Source: Haloferax prahovense DSM 18310
GTDB lineage: Archaea > Halobacteriota > Halobacteria > Halobacteriales > Haloferacaceae
Length of the DNA: 64,000 nucleotides
Direction of reading: 5' to 3'
NCBI RefSeq assembly: GCF_000336815.1
Contig: NZ_AOLG01000054.1
Location: 45,394-109,393, forward strand
Part shown: one piece after another, positions 34,489 to 43,220 of the stretch
Numbering within the stretch: the first letter of the stretch is position 1
Layout: each line of letters begins with the position of its first letter
Notes under the pieces: generated by a model
What the model was told of the DNA's origin: nothing
Databases searched by the model: none
Seen by the model: only the letters and a program-made list of their open reading frames with translations
Program-made: the position numbers and the translations under genes

Positions 34489-34577
34489 CGGTACAGAGCG
34501 CTCAGTTCCGTCCCGAGCGCTCCGTTCGGGAACGTTGATATATAGATATTTGATTTATATATACTATAGCGGTTAAA

Positions 34578-34584
34578 TTTATAC
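34578..34584 (+). promoter_or_regulatory. TATA-like box in an AT-rich promoter
   Basis: TTTATAC lies 32-38 bases before ATG 34616, within a markedly AT-rich 50-base stretch (34536-34590) that also contains TATATA runs. It gives a short leader of roughly ten bases. Confidence 0.45.
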
Positions 34585-34615
34585 TCAATCGGTCGAGTGT
34601 GTCGGACAGACAGGC

Positions 34616-35323
34616 ATGACGGACGAACTCAGGTCAGCACTTCGCGGGAGGCTGGACGCGGTCGACGCGCGGGCGAGCGAGGTCGTGCGCTCATCGACGG
34701 GGGAGAACATGATTTCGCGGCTCGGGGCCGCCGACTGGTTGAGTCTGGGCGCGCTCTTCTGGGCGTGGGTCGGCGCGATACTGTTCGTGTCGGGCGAGCC
34801 GAACTGGGCCATCGTGGCCGTCCTCGTCGGTTTCGCCTTCGACAAGGCCGACGGCTACTACGCCCGCAAGACCGGGACCGCCTCGGCGTTCGGCCGACAG
34901 ATAGACTCCTTCATCGACATCTTCGCGTACCTCGTGTCGGCGGCGCTCCTGTACCACGTCGCGCTCGCGCCCAACCCGGTCGTGAGCGCCGTCGTCGGCT
35001 TCGTCGTCCTCACCTTCGGCGGCCTGCGACTCATCCGCCACAACAGCGAGGGCTTCGGCGACGACTCGGGGACCTCGTACTACCGCGGAACGACGGTCGT
35101 CCACACGCACCTCGTCGTGCTGGCGAACTACTTCCTCCTCCAGTTCGTCCCGCCGTGGAACGGCTGGGTCGCGGGCGCGACCATCGTGGCGGTCTGCCCG
35201 CTCATGACCTCCGACTACAAGGCGTACAAGACCGACGCGGGGCACCTCCTCGTCGGCGTCGGCGTCGTCGCCTCGGCGGTCGTCTACCGCTACCGCGACG
35301 AGTTGGCGGCGAGAGTCGGGTGA
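34616..35323 (+). CDS. CDP-alcohol phosphatidyltransferase family enzyme
   Basis: 235 aa. The catalytic motif D-x2-D-G-x2-A-R-x8-G-x3-D-x3-D reads DKADGYYARKTGTASAFGRQ and continues to the last two Asp at residues about 97 and 101. About six membrane helices. It transfers a phosphoalcohol head group from a CDP-lipid or onto it, so it takes part in polar lipid synthesis; whether serine, inositol or glycerol phosphate cannot be read. Confidence 0.9.
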   Translation: MTDELRSALRGRLDAVDARASEVVRSSTGENMISRLGAADWLSLGALFWAWVGAILFVSGEPNWAIVAVLVGFAFDKADGYYARKTGTASAFGRQIDSFIDIFAYLVSAALLYHVALAPNPVVSAVVGFVVLTFGGLRLIRHNSEGFGDDSGTSYYRGTTVVHTHLVVLANYFLLQFVPPWNGWVAGATIVAVCPLMTSDYKAYKTDAGHLLVGVGVVASAVVYRYRDELAARVG

Positions 35324-35356
35324 GAACGGAGTCAGGTGAGAACGAGTCGGCGACGA

Positions 35357-35890
35357 TTATCGGAGCAGTCGGTGAATGCCGTAGATTCCGACCGCGCACG
35401 CGACCGGCGGGACGAGTCCGTAGATTGCGGGGAGGTCGTAGAGGAGTTGGACGACGGGAACGAGCGCCGAGACGGTCACGGGACCCACAGTAAACGGCTC
35501 CGCCGGCGTCTGAAGCTCCGCCGGCACCGACGCGACGAGCCCGACGTACACCGACGCCATGAACACGAATCCAGCGAGCGCGAGGCTCAGGTCGTACCGC
35601 GGCTCCGAGCCGGTTCGGCGGTGTCGCCGGGCGACGAACAGCACCGGGGCGACGAGCGGCGCGACGACGAACAGCCCCACGAGGACGTAGAACGACCGCG
35701 AGAGGGTAAGCGAGCCGCCGGGGACGCCGGCGGTCGCGCCGATGAGGACCACGAGTCCGAAGGCGACGAACAACGAGACGATACCCGTCGCGAGGGCACC
35801 GACGAGCACGTAGCACTTGAACAGCCACGACTCGCTGTGCCGGAAGGCGTACGGGAACGCGCCGACGACGCCGCCGTAGTCGTCTGCCAT
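35357..35890 (-). CDS. Four-helix membrane protein, unknown
   Basis: 177 aa, four to five hydrophobic segments. N-terminal GGVVGAFPYAFRHSESWLFK lies in the cytoplasm side by charge. Divergent from pgi, with 72 bases between. No family recognised. ATG 35890 is the first with haloarchaeal-like coding. Confidence 0.65.
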   Translation of the reverse strand: MADDYGGVVGAFPYAFRHSESWLFKCYVLVGALATGIVSLFVAFGLVVLIGATAGVPGGSLTLSRSFYVLVGLFVVAPLVAPVLFVARRHRRTGSEPRYDLSLALAGFVFMASVYVGLVASVPAELQTPAEPFTVGPVTVSALVPVVQLLYDLPAIYGLVPPVACAVGIYGIHRLLR

Positions 35891-35962
35891 CGGTCGCCCT
35901 TGGGAGCGGCCGCGATTAAAGCGACCGGTGTCGTTTTGACGCCGGGCGACGCGGCATCCTGT

Positions 35963-37255
35963 ATGCAGGTAGATCTCGGGAACGTCCTCGACACGGCGTC
36001 GGCCCACGGCGTCTCGCGCGAGGCGCTCGAACGACTCGACGGCCGCGTCGCGGCCGCCCACGACCGCATCGAACGAGGCCGAGCAGCCGGCGAGCACGGC
36101 TACGAATCGCTGAACCTCCCGAACAGCACCGACCCCGCGGCGATTCGCGACGCCGTGAGCCGGTTCGACGACCCCTCGGCGGTCGTCACCGTCGGCATCG
36201 GCGGCAGCGCCCTCGGCGCGGCCACCCTCACCGACGCCCTCGAAAGCGACGTTGACGCCTACTACCTCGACAACGTCGACCCCGAGGCCGTCGAGCGCCT
36301 CCTCGACTCGCTGGACCTCTCGTCGACCGTCGTCAACGTCGTCTCGCGGTCCGGCACGACCGCCGAGACGCTGGCGAACTTCCTCGTCGTGCAGGAAGCC
36401 ATGGCCGACGCGGGCGTCGACTGGGCCGACCGGACGTTCGTCACGACCGGCGAGGAGGGCAACCTCCGCGACCTCGCCGACCAGCACGACCTCCCGTCGC
36501 TCCCCGTCCCGGACGGCGTCCCCGGCCGTTTTTCGGTGCTCTCGACGGTCGGCCTCGCCGCCGCCGCCCTCTGCGGCCACGACATCGAGGCGGTGCTAGA
36601 GGGCGCGGCCGCACAGGAAGCGCGCCTGTCGGACTCGCTTTTCGACTCGCCCGCGTACGCCTACGGCGCGGTCTCCTACGCCCTCGCCGAGCGCGGCATG
36701 CACCAGAACGCGATGATGCCTTACGCCGAGTCGCTCGAAACGTTCTCCGAGTGGTTCGCCCAGCTGTGGGCCGAGTCGCTCGGGAAGGACGGCCTCGGCC
36801 AGACGCCCCTGCGGGCGCTCGGCGCGACCGACCAGCACTCCCAGCTTCAACTGTACCGCGCCGGCCCGCGCGACAAGCTCGTGACGCTCGTCCGCGCGAC
36901 CGAGCGCGAGGACGTTGCCATCCCCGAGACCGACCTCGACGGCCTCGCGTACCTCGGCGGCTCGTCGCTCGGCGAACTGCTCGACGCCGAGTTCGAGGCG
37001 ACCGAGGCGAGCCTCGTCGCCGCCGACCGCCCGAACGTCCGCATCGAACTCGACCGCGTGGACGAGCACGGACTGGGCGAACTGCTCTACGCGATGGAGG
37101 CCGCCTGCGTTCTCTACGGCGAACTCGCCAGCGTGGACGCGTTCGTCCAGCCGGCGGTCGAGTGGGGCAAACGCGCCGCTCGCGGCCTGCTCGGCGGCGG
37201 CGACTTCGAGGAGGCCGACGCGGTCGAAGAGAAGTCGCGGCTGGTCGTCGAGTAG
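35963..37255 (+). CDS. pgi: Glucose-6-phosphate isomerase
   Basis: 430 aa. VTVGIGGSALGA, VNVVSRSGTTAETLANF (sugar-phosphate binding) and EWGKRAARGLL near the C-terminus are PGI motifs. It interconverts glucose 6-phosphate and fructose 6-phosphate. The start at ATG 35963 gives the short haloarchaeal N-terminus; upstream in-frame codons overlap the divergent membrane gene and are rejected. Confidence 0.95.
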   Translation: MQVDLGNVLDTASAHGVSREALERLDGRVAAAHDRIERGRAAGEHGYESLNLPNSTDPAAIRDAVSRFDDPSAVVTVGIGGSALGAATLTDALESDVDAYYLDNVDPEAVERLLDSLDLSSTVVNVVSRSGTTAETLANFLVVQEAMADAGVDWADRTFVTTGEEGNLRDLADQHDLPSLPVPDGVPGRFSVLSTVGLAAAALCGHDIEAVLEGAAAQEARLSDSLFDSPAYAYGAVSYALAERGMHQNAMMPYAESLETFSEWFAQLWAESLGKDGLGQTPLRALGATDQHSQLQLYRAGPRDKLVTLVRATEREDVAIPETDLDGLAYLGGSSLGELLDAEFEATEASLVAADRPNVRIELDRVDEHGLGELLYAMEAACVLYGELASVDAFVQPAVEWGKRAARGLLGGGDFEEADAVEEKSRLVVE

Positions 37256-37300
37256 TCGGAGCGAGAGGCTCACGGCGACCACGGCCGAGAACCAGCTTTT

Positions 37301-37343
37301 GCGACGACCACAGAACAACCAACGAGCGACGACCACCGAACAG
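37301..37343. repeat. Direct repeat downstream of pgi
   Basis: GCGACGACCACxGAACA occurs at 37301-37317 and 37326-37342, 25 bases apart, just before the GC-rich hairpin. This stretch (37256-37584) has no convincing gene. Confidence 0.6.
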
Positions 37344-37359
37344 TCCACGGGGCGGGACT

Positions 37360-37460
37360 GAAAGGGGCCGCCGCGAGGGCGAACCCCGGGGCGGTGAGGA
37401 CCGCAGGCCGGAGGCTGAGGACCGCGGCGGCCCGCGGGAGCCGTCGCGGCGGGGGCTTTC
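37360..37460 (+). ncRNA. Candidate structured RNA or GC-rich imperfect palindrome
   Basis: The ends pair: GAAAG (37360-37364) with CTTTC (37456-37460), three opposed G's, then eight perfect pairs between 37368-37375 and 37445-37452. The inner part is also self-complementary. The strand is not certain. It may be a small RNA, an mRNA 3' structure of pgi or a repeated intergenic element. Confidence 0.35.
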
Positions 37461-37584
37461 GAGAGGTTCCCGCAGTCCGGTTCTCCTCTCGAGACGGCGC
37501 AAACGACGCAGACTCACGTGACTTCACAGCATCACGAGAATCGACCCGAATCGGTTATCCGACCCCGTTCCGAAGGGGAGGGCA

Positions 37585-38322
37585 ATGGCACACGACACCG
37601 CCCGCGCGTCTGCGAGCCCCGCAGACCACCTCCAAGCGTACGGTGGCATCATCATCGTCGTCGCCCTCTCGCTCATCGTCGGCGCGACGTTCGGCTCGCT
37701 CGCCGGCGGCCTCGCTCGCGGCGTGTTCCCGGGTGACTCCGCACTCATCGGCGCGATACAGAGCGCCGGACAGTTCGTCGGCTTCGGCGTCGTCGGCGCG
37801 GGCTACCTCGCCGCCCGCGACGACTGGGACCTGATTCGATTCGAGCGACCGACCGCGCGCGACGCCCTGTGGATTGCGGGCGGGTTCGTCGCCGTGATGG
37901 GCGTCTACCTCGGCGCGTCGGCGCTGATGTCCGCGCTCGGCATCCAGAGCGGCGACAGCGTCATCGCCCAGCAGGGCCGCGAGAACCCGGTGTACTTCCT
38001 GTATCTCACCGTCGTCACTATCGTCCTCGTCGGCCCGGCGGAGGAGCTCATCTTCCGGGGCATCGCCTTCGGCGAACTCCGCCGACTCTGGGGTCCCGCG
38101 CCCGCGGTCGTCCTGTCGAGTCTGGTGTTCGCGTCGATTCACGTCTGGTCGTTCTCCGGCGAGGGAGCCTTCGTCTCGCTGGGGATGGTGTTCCTCCTCG
38201 GGAGCGTCCTCGCGCTCGTCTACGAGAAAAGCGGGAACCTGCTCGTCGCCGCGCTGGTCCACGGGCTGTACAACGCGGTCCAGTTCCTCGTGAGCTACGC
38301 GCAGGCGACCGGCATGGTCTGA
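37585..38322 (+). CDS. CPBP-family intramembrane metalloprotease
   Basis: 245 aa with about seven helices. Motif 1 is EELIFRG (Glu 153, Glu 154), motif 2 FASIHVWSF supplies His, and HGLYNAVQF supplies the last His. Enzymes of this group cleave within membranes; some process or give immunity to peptides, but nothing ties this one to the halocin-like gene 31 kb away. Single gene, followed by convergent nob1. Confidence 0.92.
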   Translation: MAHDTARASASPADHLQAYGGIIIVVALSLIVGATFGSLAGGLARGVFPGDSALIGAIQSAGQFVGFGVVGAGYLAARDDWDLIRFERPTARDALWIAGGFVAVMGVYLGASALMSALGIQSGDSVIAQQGRENPVYFLYLTVVTIVLVGPAEELIFRGIAFGELRRLWGPAPAVVLSSLVFASIHVWSFSGEGAFVSLGMVFLLGSVLALVYEKSGNLLVAALVHGLYNAVQFLVSYAQATGMV

Positions 38323-38361
38323 AAAAGAACGACGAAAAGTCGAGTCGAGCGGTCGACCGGC

Positions 38362-38820
38362 TTATGCCGGGTTCTTCCGCGACAGCTCCATCCCGCAGAT
38401 GGGACAGCGCTCTTTGTTCTCGTCGAACTCGCGGCCGCAGCCCTGACATTGGAACTTCCAGCTCCGCTGTTCTGCGATGCCGTCTTGGGCGATGACTTCG
38501 ACGCCGACGTTGAGCCGCTCGGCGACGTTCTGCATCGCGTAGTCGTCGGTGACGAGCGTCGCGTCGAGTTCGAACGCGGCGGCGATGAGGCGCGTGTCGG
38601 TCTCCGAGAGCACGTCGCGGTCGCCGGTCTCGCCCGCGGCGCGGAGCACCTTGTCCACGGTTCCCTGTCCGGGGATGTGGACGTGCATGCCCGCGCCTTC
38701 GAGCGCGTCGAACCGGAAGGCGTGCTCGCCGGTGAGTTCTTCCTTGACGAGGGGAATCGAGGCCGTCTCGTCGTCGGTGTGGTACTCGTTGATGAACGCA
38801 GAAGCGTCGAGAATCCGCAT
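38362..38820 (-). CDS. nob1: rRNA maturation endonuclease Nob1
   Basis: 152 aa. The PIN domain has Asp 5 (MRILDASAFI), SETDTRLIAAAFEL and LVTDDYAMQNVA with acidic catalytic residues. A zinc ribbon follows (CQGCGREF, CPICG). Nob1 cuts the 3' end of the 16S rRNA precursor. It lies 18 bases downstream of the PRC-barrel gene, a typical archaeal neighbour. Confidence 0.94.
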   Translation of the reverse strand: MRILDASAFINEYHTDDETASIPLVKEELTGEHAFRFDALEGAGMHVHIPGQGTVDKVLRAAGETGDRDVLSETDTRLIAAAFELDATLVTDDYAMQNVAERLNVGVEVIAQDGIAEQRSWKFQCQGCGREFDENKERCPICGMELSRKNPA

Positions 38821-38838
38821 TGAGAATCTATCCTGAAA

Positions 38839-39084
38839 CTACCGTTGGACGACGATGTAATCCTTGACCGCCTGCACGCGATTCACCGGGATTCGGAACC
38901 GACCGCGGTCGTCCTGGTCGAACGCCACGCGGCTCGGGGCGACCTGCTCGTTCGGCTGGACGAGGAGGTCGTGAAGCTCGCCCGATTTCAGATCCATCGT
39001 GATGTTGTACAGCATCCCGAGTTCCGTCCCGTCGGACCCCATGACGGCCTTTCCGGAGAGGTTCTCGGCGAGTATGTCGGCCAT
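38839..39084 (-). CDS. PRC-barrel domain protein
   Basis: 81 aa, one PRC-barrel: NLSGKAVMGSDGTELGMLYN and FRIPVNRVQAVKDYIVV. Archaeal single-barrel proteins like this are linked with RNA processing or division; function here is inferred only from linkage to nob1. ATG 39084 is used; a GTG two codons earlier is possible. Divergent from infB. Confidence 0.88.
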   Translation of the reverse strand: MADILAENLSGKAVMGSDGTELGMLYNITMDLKSGELHDLLVQPNEQVAPSRVAFDQDDRGRFRIPVNRVQAVKDYIVVQR

Positions 39085-39279
39085 ACACACCCCTTCCTCG
39101 CCGGTTCACATAAACGACACGGGCACGTCTGACGGGCGGCCGACGAGCGAGTCCGGACCCGAACATGAGCCGCGAGAACAGTCGACACGGCGAATCGCGG
39201 GGTCGTGCGCCCGTGACGATGGACTTAACTTGAGTCACCGACTCGATTCCGGTAAGAGCTTTCTCCGGGGCGATTCTCC

Positions 39280-41082
39280 ATGTCCGACACTGATTCGACG
39301 TCACAATCCGATACGCTTCGCACACCCATCGTGGCCGTCCTCGGCCACGTGGACCACGGGAAGACGAGTCTTCTCGACAAGATTCGCGGCTCCGCCGTCA
39401 GCGAGGGTGAGGCAGGTGCCATCACTCAGCACATCGGCGCGACCGCGGTCCCCTTAGACACCGTCTCGCAGATGGCCGGCAGCCTGGTCAAACCCGAGGA
39501 CTTCGACCTCCCGGGGCTGTTGTTCATCGACACGCCGGGCCACCACTCCTTCAGCACCCTCCGCTCTCGCGGCGGGGCGCTCGCCGACATCGCCATCCTC
39601 GTGGTCGACGTGAACGACAGTTTCCAGCCGCAGACCGAGGAGGCCATCGACATCCTCAAACGAACGGGGACGCCGTTCATCGTAGCCGCGAACAAGATAG
39701 ACACGACGCCGGGCTGGAACCCCCAAGAGGGGGCCCCCATCCAGAAGACCTACGAGGAACAGTCACAGCGCGCCCGCTCGAAACTCGACGAGAAGCTGTA
39801 CGAGATTATCGGCGAACTCTCCGACCGGGGCTTTTCCTCTGACTTCTACTGGCGCGTCCAGAACTTCCAGTCCAACATCGGCGTCGTCCCCGTCTCGGCG
39901 CTCACCGGCGAGGGCATTCCGGACCTGCTGGGCGTCCTGATGGGTCTCTCCCAGCGCTACATGAAAGACGAGATGGCCATCGACGTGGCCGGCCCCGGCT
40001 CCGGGACAGTCCTCGAAGTCAAGGAGGAACGCGGCTTCGGCGCGACCCTCGACGTGGTTCTCTACGACGGGACGATTCGCGCGGGCGACACCATCGTCGT
40101 CGGCGGCGCGAACAACCCTATCGTCACCGAGGTCCGCGCGCTCCTCCAGCCCCGCCCGAACGCCGAGATTCGCACCGAAAAGCGGTTCGACAAGGTCGAC
40201 GAGGTCGGTGCCGCGGCCGGTGTGAAAATCGCCGCCCCCGACCTCGAAGACGCGATGGCCGGCGCGCCGGTCCGCGTCGTCGGCGACCGCGACCTCGACG
40301 AGGTCATCCGCGAGGTCGAAGCCGAACTCGCCGACATCGAGGTCACCACCGAGGAGGAGGGCGTCGTCGTCAAGGCCGACACGCTCGGGAGCCTCGAAGC
40401 GATGGCGAACGCCCTCCAAGAGGCCGAGGTCCCCATCCTTCGCGCCGAGGTCGGCGACATCGCCCCGCGCGACGTGGCCGTCGCCTCGACCGCCCGCGAG
40501 CCCGAACACAAGGTCATCCTCGGCTTCAACGTGGACGTGCTCTCGAACGCCGAGGCCGAACTCGACAAGAACGACGTGAAGCTGTTCGAAGACGACGTCA
40601 TCTATCAGCTCGTCGAGGAGTACGAGGAGTACGTCGACGAGATGAAACGCGCCCAGCAGGAGACGATTCTCGACAAAATCGTCCGCCCGTGTCGCTTCCG
40701 TATCCTCCAGGACCACGTCTTCCGGCAGAACAACCCCGCCGTCGTCGGCGTCGAAATCATGTCCGGGACCATCAAGAACAACATGAACGTCGTGAAGTGG
40801 GAAGACGGCGAGCCCAACCGCGTCGGCCAGCTATCGGGCATCCAAGAGAACGGCGAGGACGTGTCGAGCGCCCGCGCCGGGTCGCGCGTCAGCGTCGCCA
40901 TCGACGGTCCGACGGTCGGCCGGCAGATAGACGAGGGCGACGAACTCTGGATCGAACTCCCCGAGAAGCACGCGAAGATTCTCGAACAGGAACTCCGCGA
41001 CGACATCCCCACCGACGAACTGGAGGCGCTGTCCGGCTACCTCGAAAAGCACCGCCGCCGCGACCCCTTCTGGGGGAAGTAG
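39280..41082 (+). CDS. infB: Translation initiation factor aIF5B (IF-2)
   Basis: 600 aa, the compact archaeal form. G1 is GHVDHGKTS (about residues 22-30), G3 DTPGHHSF, G4 AANKID. Domain II and the domain IV region (RPCRFRILQDHVFRQNNPAV) follow. It helps place initiator tRNA and join ribosomal subunits, with GTP hydrolysis. No intein or insertion is seen. Confidence 0.96.
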   Translation: MSDTDSTSQSDTLRTPIVAVLGHVDHGKTSLLDKIRGSAVSEGEAGAITQHIGATAVPLDTVSQMAGSLVKPEDFDLPGLLFIDTPGHHSFSTLRSRGGALADIAILVVDVNDSFQPQTEEAIDILKRTGTPFIVAANKIDTTPGWNPQEGAPIQKTYEEQSQRARSKLDEKLYEIIGELSDRGFSSDFYWRVQNFQSNIGVVPVSALTGEGIPDLLGVLMGLSQRYMKDEMAIDVAGPGSGTVLEVKEERGFGATLDVVLYDGTIRAGDTIVVGGANNPIVTEVRALLQPRPNAEIRTEKRFDKVDEVGAAAGVKIAAPDLEDAMAGAPVRVVGDRDLDEVIREVEAELADIEVTTEEEGVVVKADTLGSLEAMANALQEAEVPILRAEVGDIAPRDVAVASTAREPEHKVILGFNVDVLSNAEAELDKNDVKLFEDDVIYQLVEEYEEYVDEMKRAQQETILDKIVRPCRFRILQDHVFRQNNPAVVGVEIMSGTIKNNMNVVKWEDGEPNRVGQLSGIQENGEDVSSARAGSRVSVAIDGPTVGRQIDEGDELWIELPEKHAKILEQELRDDIPTDELEALSGYLEKHRRRDPFWGK

Positions 41083-41155
41083 GCGACCCGCGGGACCGTG
41101 CCGTCCGGCGAAATAACTACTATTCACACGTTCGTACTCGTCGCCGAGTGGTATC

Positions 41156-41623
41156 ATGCGCACACGAACACCCCATAGCGACAGCATCGTCTCGGAAGCG
41201 ACGCGGTACGACGCCATCCTCGCGACACTGCCGCTCCCACTTCTCGTCGGGACGGCGGTCGGCACGCTCTCGCCGCTCCCGCTCTCACTCCTCGTCGGCG
41301 CGAGCGGCCTCGTCTCGGCGGCCGTGCTCGCCTACGGGTTGTTCGTTGCGACGCCGCGGTCGGTGACCGGTCCGGCCGGCGGGTCGGGTACGACCGCCGA
41401 GACCGACGTCACACTGGACAGCGTTACGTCTCTCGCGTCCGTGACGACGACGGTCGAAACCGCCGTCGCGGGAGCGTCTGAGCGGGGTCACTCGCACGCT
41501 CGTCTCGCGCTCAGGGTCGGTTCCACTCCCAGAACCAGTACGCCACGCCGAACAGCATCAGTCCCGCGCCGAGGGCCGACGTCGCCGGTTCCGGGAAGAC
41601 AAACAGCAGGAAGCCGACGATGA
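41156..41623 (+). CDS. Possible small membrane protein
   Basis: 155 aa. Residues 20-65 hold two hydrophobic helices. The last 45 residues are basic and overlap the convergent gene at 41511-41672 by 113 bases, so the true 3' end could be altered by a frameshift or the overlap may be real. Coding of the first 100 codons looks haloarchaeal. Confidence 0.5.
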   Translation: MRTRTPHSDSIVSEATRYDAILATLPLPLLVGTAVGTLSPLPLSLLVGASGLVSAAVLAYGLFVATPRSVTGPAGGSGTTAETDVTLDSVTSLASVTTTVETAVAGASERGHSHARLALRVGSTPRTSTPRRTASVPRRGPTSPVPGRQTAGSRR

Positions 41624-41672
41624 TGAGCGTCGTCGGGCCAATCTCGTCCGCGTAGCCGAAAAGCGAAACCAT
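41511..41672 (-). CDS. Small membrane protein
   Basis: 53 aa with two hydrophobic helices (TTLIIVGFLLFVFPEPATSA and a second ending YWFWEWNRP). The Pro-Glu-Pro between helices and aromatic tail look conserved. Starts at ATG 41672. It overlaps the convergent frame at 41156-41623. Confidence 0.65.
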   Translation of the reverse strand: MVSLFGYADEIGPTTLIIVGFLLFVFPEPATSALGAGLMLFGVAYWFWEWNRP

Positions 41673-41807
41673 ACTTCCCTTTCGACCGCCTCCGTGAAGT
41701 GTATTGTTCTCGTTGTGAACTGACGAGAGAACTCGGAGACGAGACTGCACGCGAAGCGGAGCGAGAGAACGAGCGCGGCGAGTGCCAGTCGGCAGTGACG
41801 AAAAATT

Positions 41808-42594
41808 GGCCCTGTTGAACCCCTCAGCAGCTGATAGTTTGTTGAAAGCGTGCTGAATACAGAGCGCAAGTCTTGCAAGGTTGAATTGTAATTCAGATTA
41901 TCGAATAAGCAACCGCGTGTGAAATTTCTCAACCCAATGTGTGAACAGAACGTTTTTGAAGACTTTGTTAGTGTTCTGAAATGATGCAAGGTGTCCCTCG
42001 GCGAAAAGTCCTCCAGCTGGGTGGTGCAGCTCTCACTACGAGTCTTGCCGGGTGCACTTCTTTCTTCGAACAATCAAGTACCAGCCTCAGTCAGGTGGAA
42101 ATTTTCAATCAACGACCGGAACAACATACAGCTCACTTACTTATTGAGCGTAATGACGAGATCGTGTACTGGTCTTCATTTGAATTGAAACAAGCGGCAA
42201 ATCAGCAGACAGATATCACGAAGGTTGACAGCAGAGTCATCAAGGACGAGTGGCCAGACGGTTCTGCAAAGTTCGCAATTCACGTAAGACTTGACGCTCA
42301 AACATCGTGGAATTCTCTCACACTTGATGAACAAGACGAAGGGTGTCATGAGGTTTTGGCAGTTGTTGATCGTACTGACGAACCTCATGTTTCGTTTTTC
42401 TCCTCGAATGATTGTTGAAGCAATTGTAAGTAATCTCGCGGGAACGCTTCTGGACTAAATTCATCGAAGATGAGATCACTCAATCCGATGAGCCAGTTCT
42501 GACAGATTGACAGTAGAATGTTGAGGGCGTGATGAACTCACCCGCTGTCTGTGTCACGCCACACGTATCAAGCTCTGAGGGTTTCAACAGAGCC
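41808..42594. mobile_element. 787-bp insertion-like element with TIRs and 8-bp duplication
   Basis: The left end GGCCCTGTTGAACCCCTCAG (41808-41827) matches the inverted right end (42575-42594) at 18 of 20 positions. Flanking octamers gAAAAATT (41800-41807) and aAAAAATT (42595-42602) differ at one base, as a target duplication would. The interior is AT-rich relative to both sides. It encodes a Tat lipoprotein (41981-42418) and no recognisable transposase, so it would need one in trans. This covers the gap 41673-41980 and 42419-42594. Eight-base duplications suit IS5-type haloarchaeal elements; the family is unverified. Confidence 0.7.
41981..42418 (+). CDS. Tat lipoprotein carried inside the insertion-like element
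   Basis: 145 aa. Signal RRKVLQLGGAALTTSLAGC gives a lipobox with Cys near residue 25. The mature part has a beta-sandwich look (TAHLLIERNDEIVYWSSFEL, FAIHVRLDAQTSW). Either ATG 41981 or 41984 can start. Codon use is more AT-rich than the neighbours. It appears to be cargo. Function unknown. Confidence 0.7.
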   Translation: MMQGVPRRKVLQLGGAALTTSLAGCTSFFEQSSTSLSQVEIFNQRPEQHTAHLLIERNDEIVYWSSFELKQAANQQTDITKVDSRVIKDEWPDGSAKFAIHVRLDAQTSWNSLTLDEQDEGCHEVLAVVDRTDEPHVSFFSSNDC

Positions 42595-42688
42595 AAAAAA
42601 TTGGGCCGCGGTCGGTGCCGACGAGCGTCAGCGGAGCGCTCGCGTCAGTGGCCACTCGGGCCCCGACGGCGACGGGGGTCGTTCGGGG

Positions 42689-43072
42689 TTACCGCGCGGC
42701 GGGCGTGAGGTCGTCGCCGACGGCGCTCATCACCTGGAACGCCGCGGTCGCGGCGAGTCCGCGGGCGACCTCGTTTCGGTCCTCGTCGGTGAGTCCGGCA
42801 TCGAGTTCGTCGGCGTCCGGCGAGAAGCCGGCGCTGACGGGGTGGCCGACGGGCGGGTGGACGGCCACGGTCGCCAGCGGTCCGTTCGACCCCGTCGAGA
42901 GCTCCGAGCCGACGGCGAACCCCTCGGGGAGGTACGACTCGGTGCGCGAGACGATGCCGGCGACGGCCCGCCGGAGTGCGTCCATCTGCTCGACGGTCAG
43001 TTCTCGGTTGGCCGACGGCTGGCCGGCCCCAGCCACGCCGGGAGCGCCCGCATATGGGTTGTTCCCGTTCAT
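42689..43072 (-). CDS. DUF5811-like haloarchaeal protein
   Basis: 127 aa. N-terminus MNGNNPYAGAPGV is Gly/Pro-rich; then VEQMDALRRAVAGIVSRTES and a C-terminal ARGLAATAAFQVMSAVGDD helix. I recall it as DUF5811, role unknown. ATG 43072 is selected because longer frames read through the kinase. Confidence 0.65.
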   Translation of the reverse strand: MNGNNPYAGAPGVAGAGQPSANRELTVEQMDALRRAVAGIVSRTESYLPEGFAVGSELSTGSNGPLATVAVHPPVGHPVSAGFSPDADELDAGLTDEDRNEVARGLAATAAFQVMSAVGDDLTPAAR

Positions 43073-43220
43073 CAGTCGTCTGCGATACGGGAAGGACGTG
43101 TAAAAAGCCGTCGTCGGCGGTGATGTGGCGAGCGAATCGAAACCGGGAGATAACGCGGTTGCGACGCGGACGAGACCGTCGCGACGCGGACGAGACCGTC
43201 TCGGCTCGGTCGCGGCGCGG

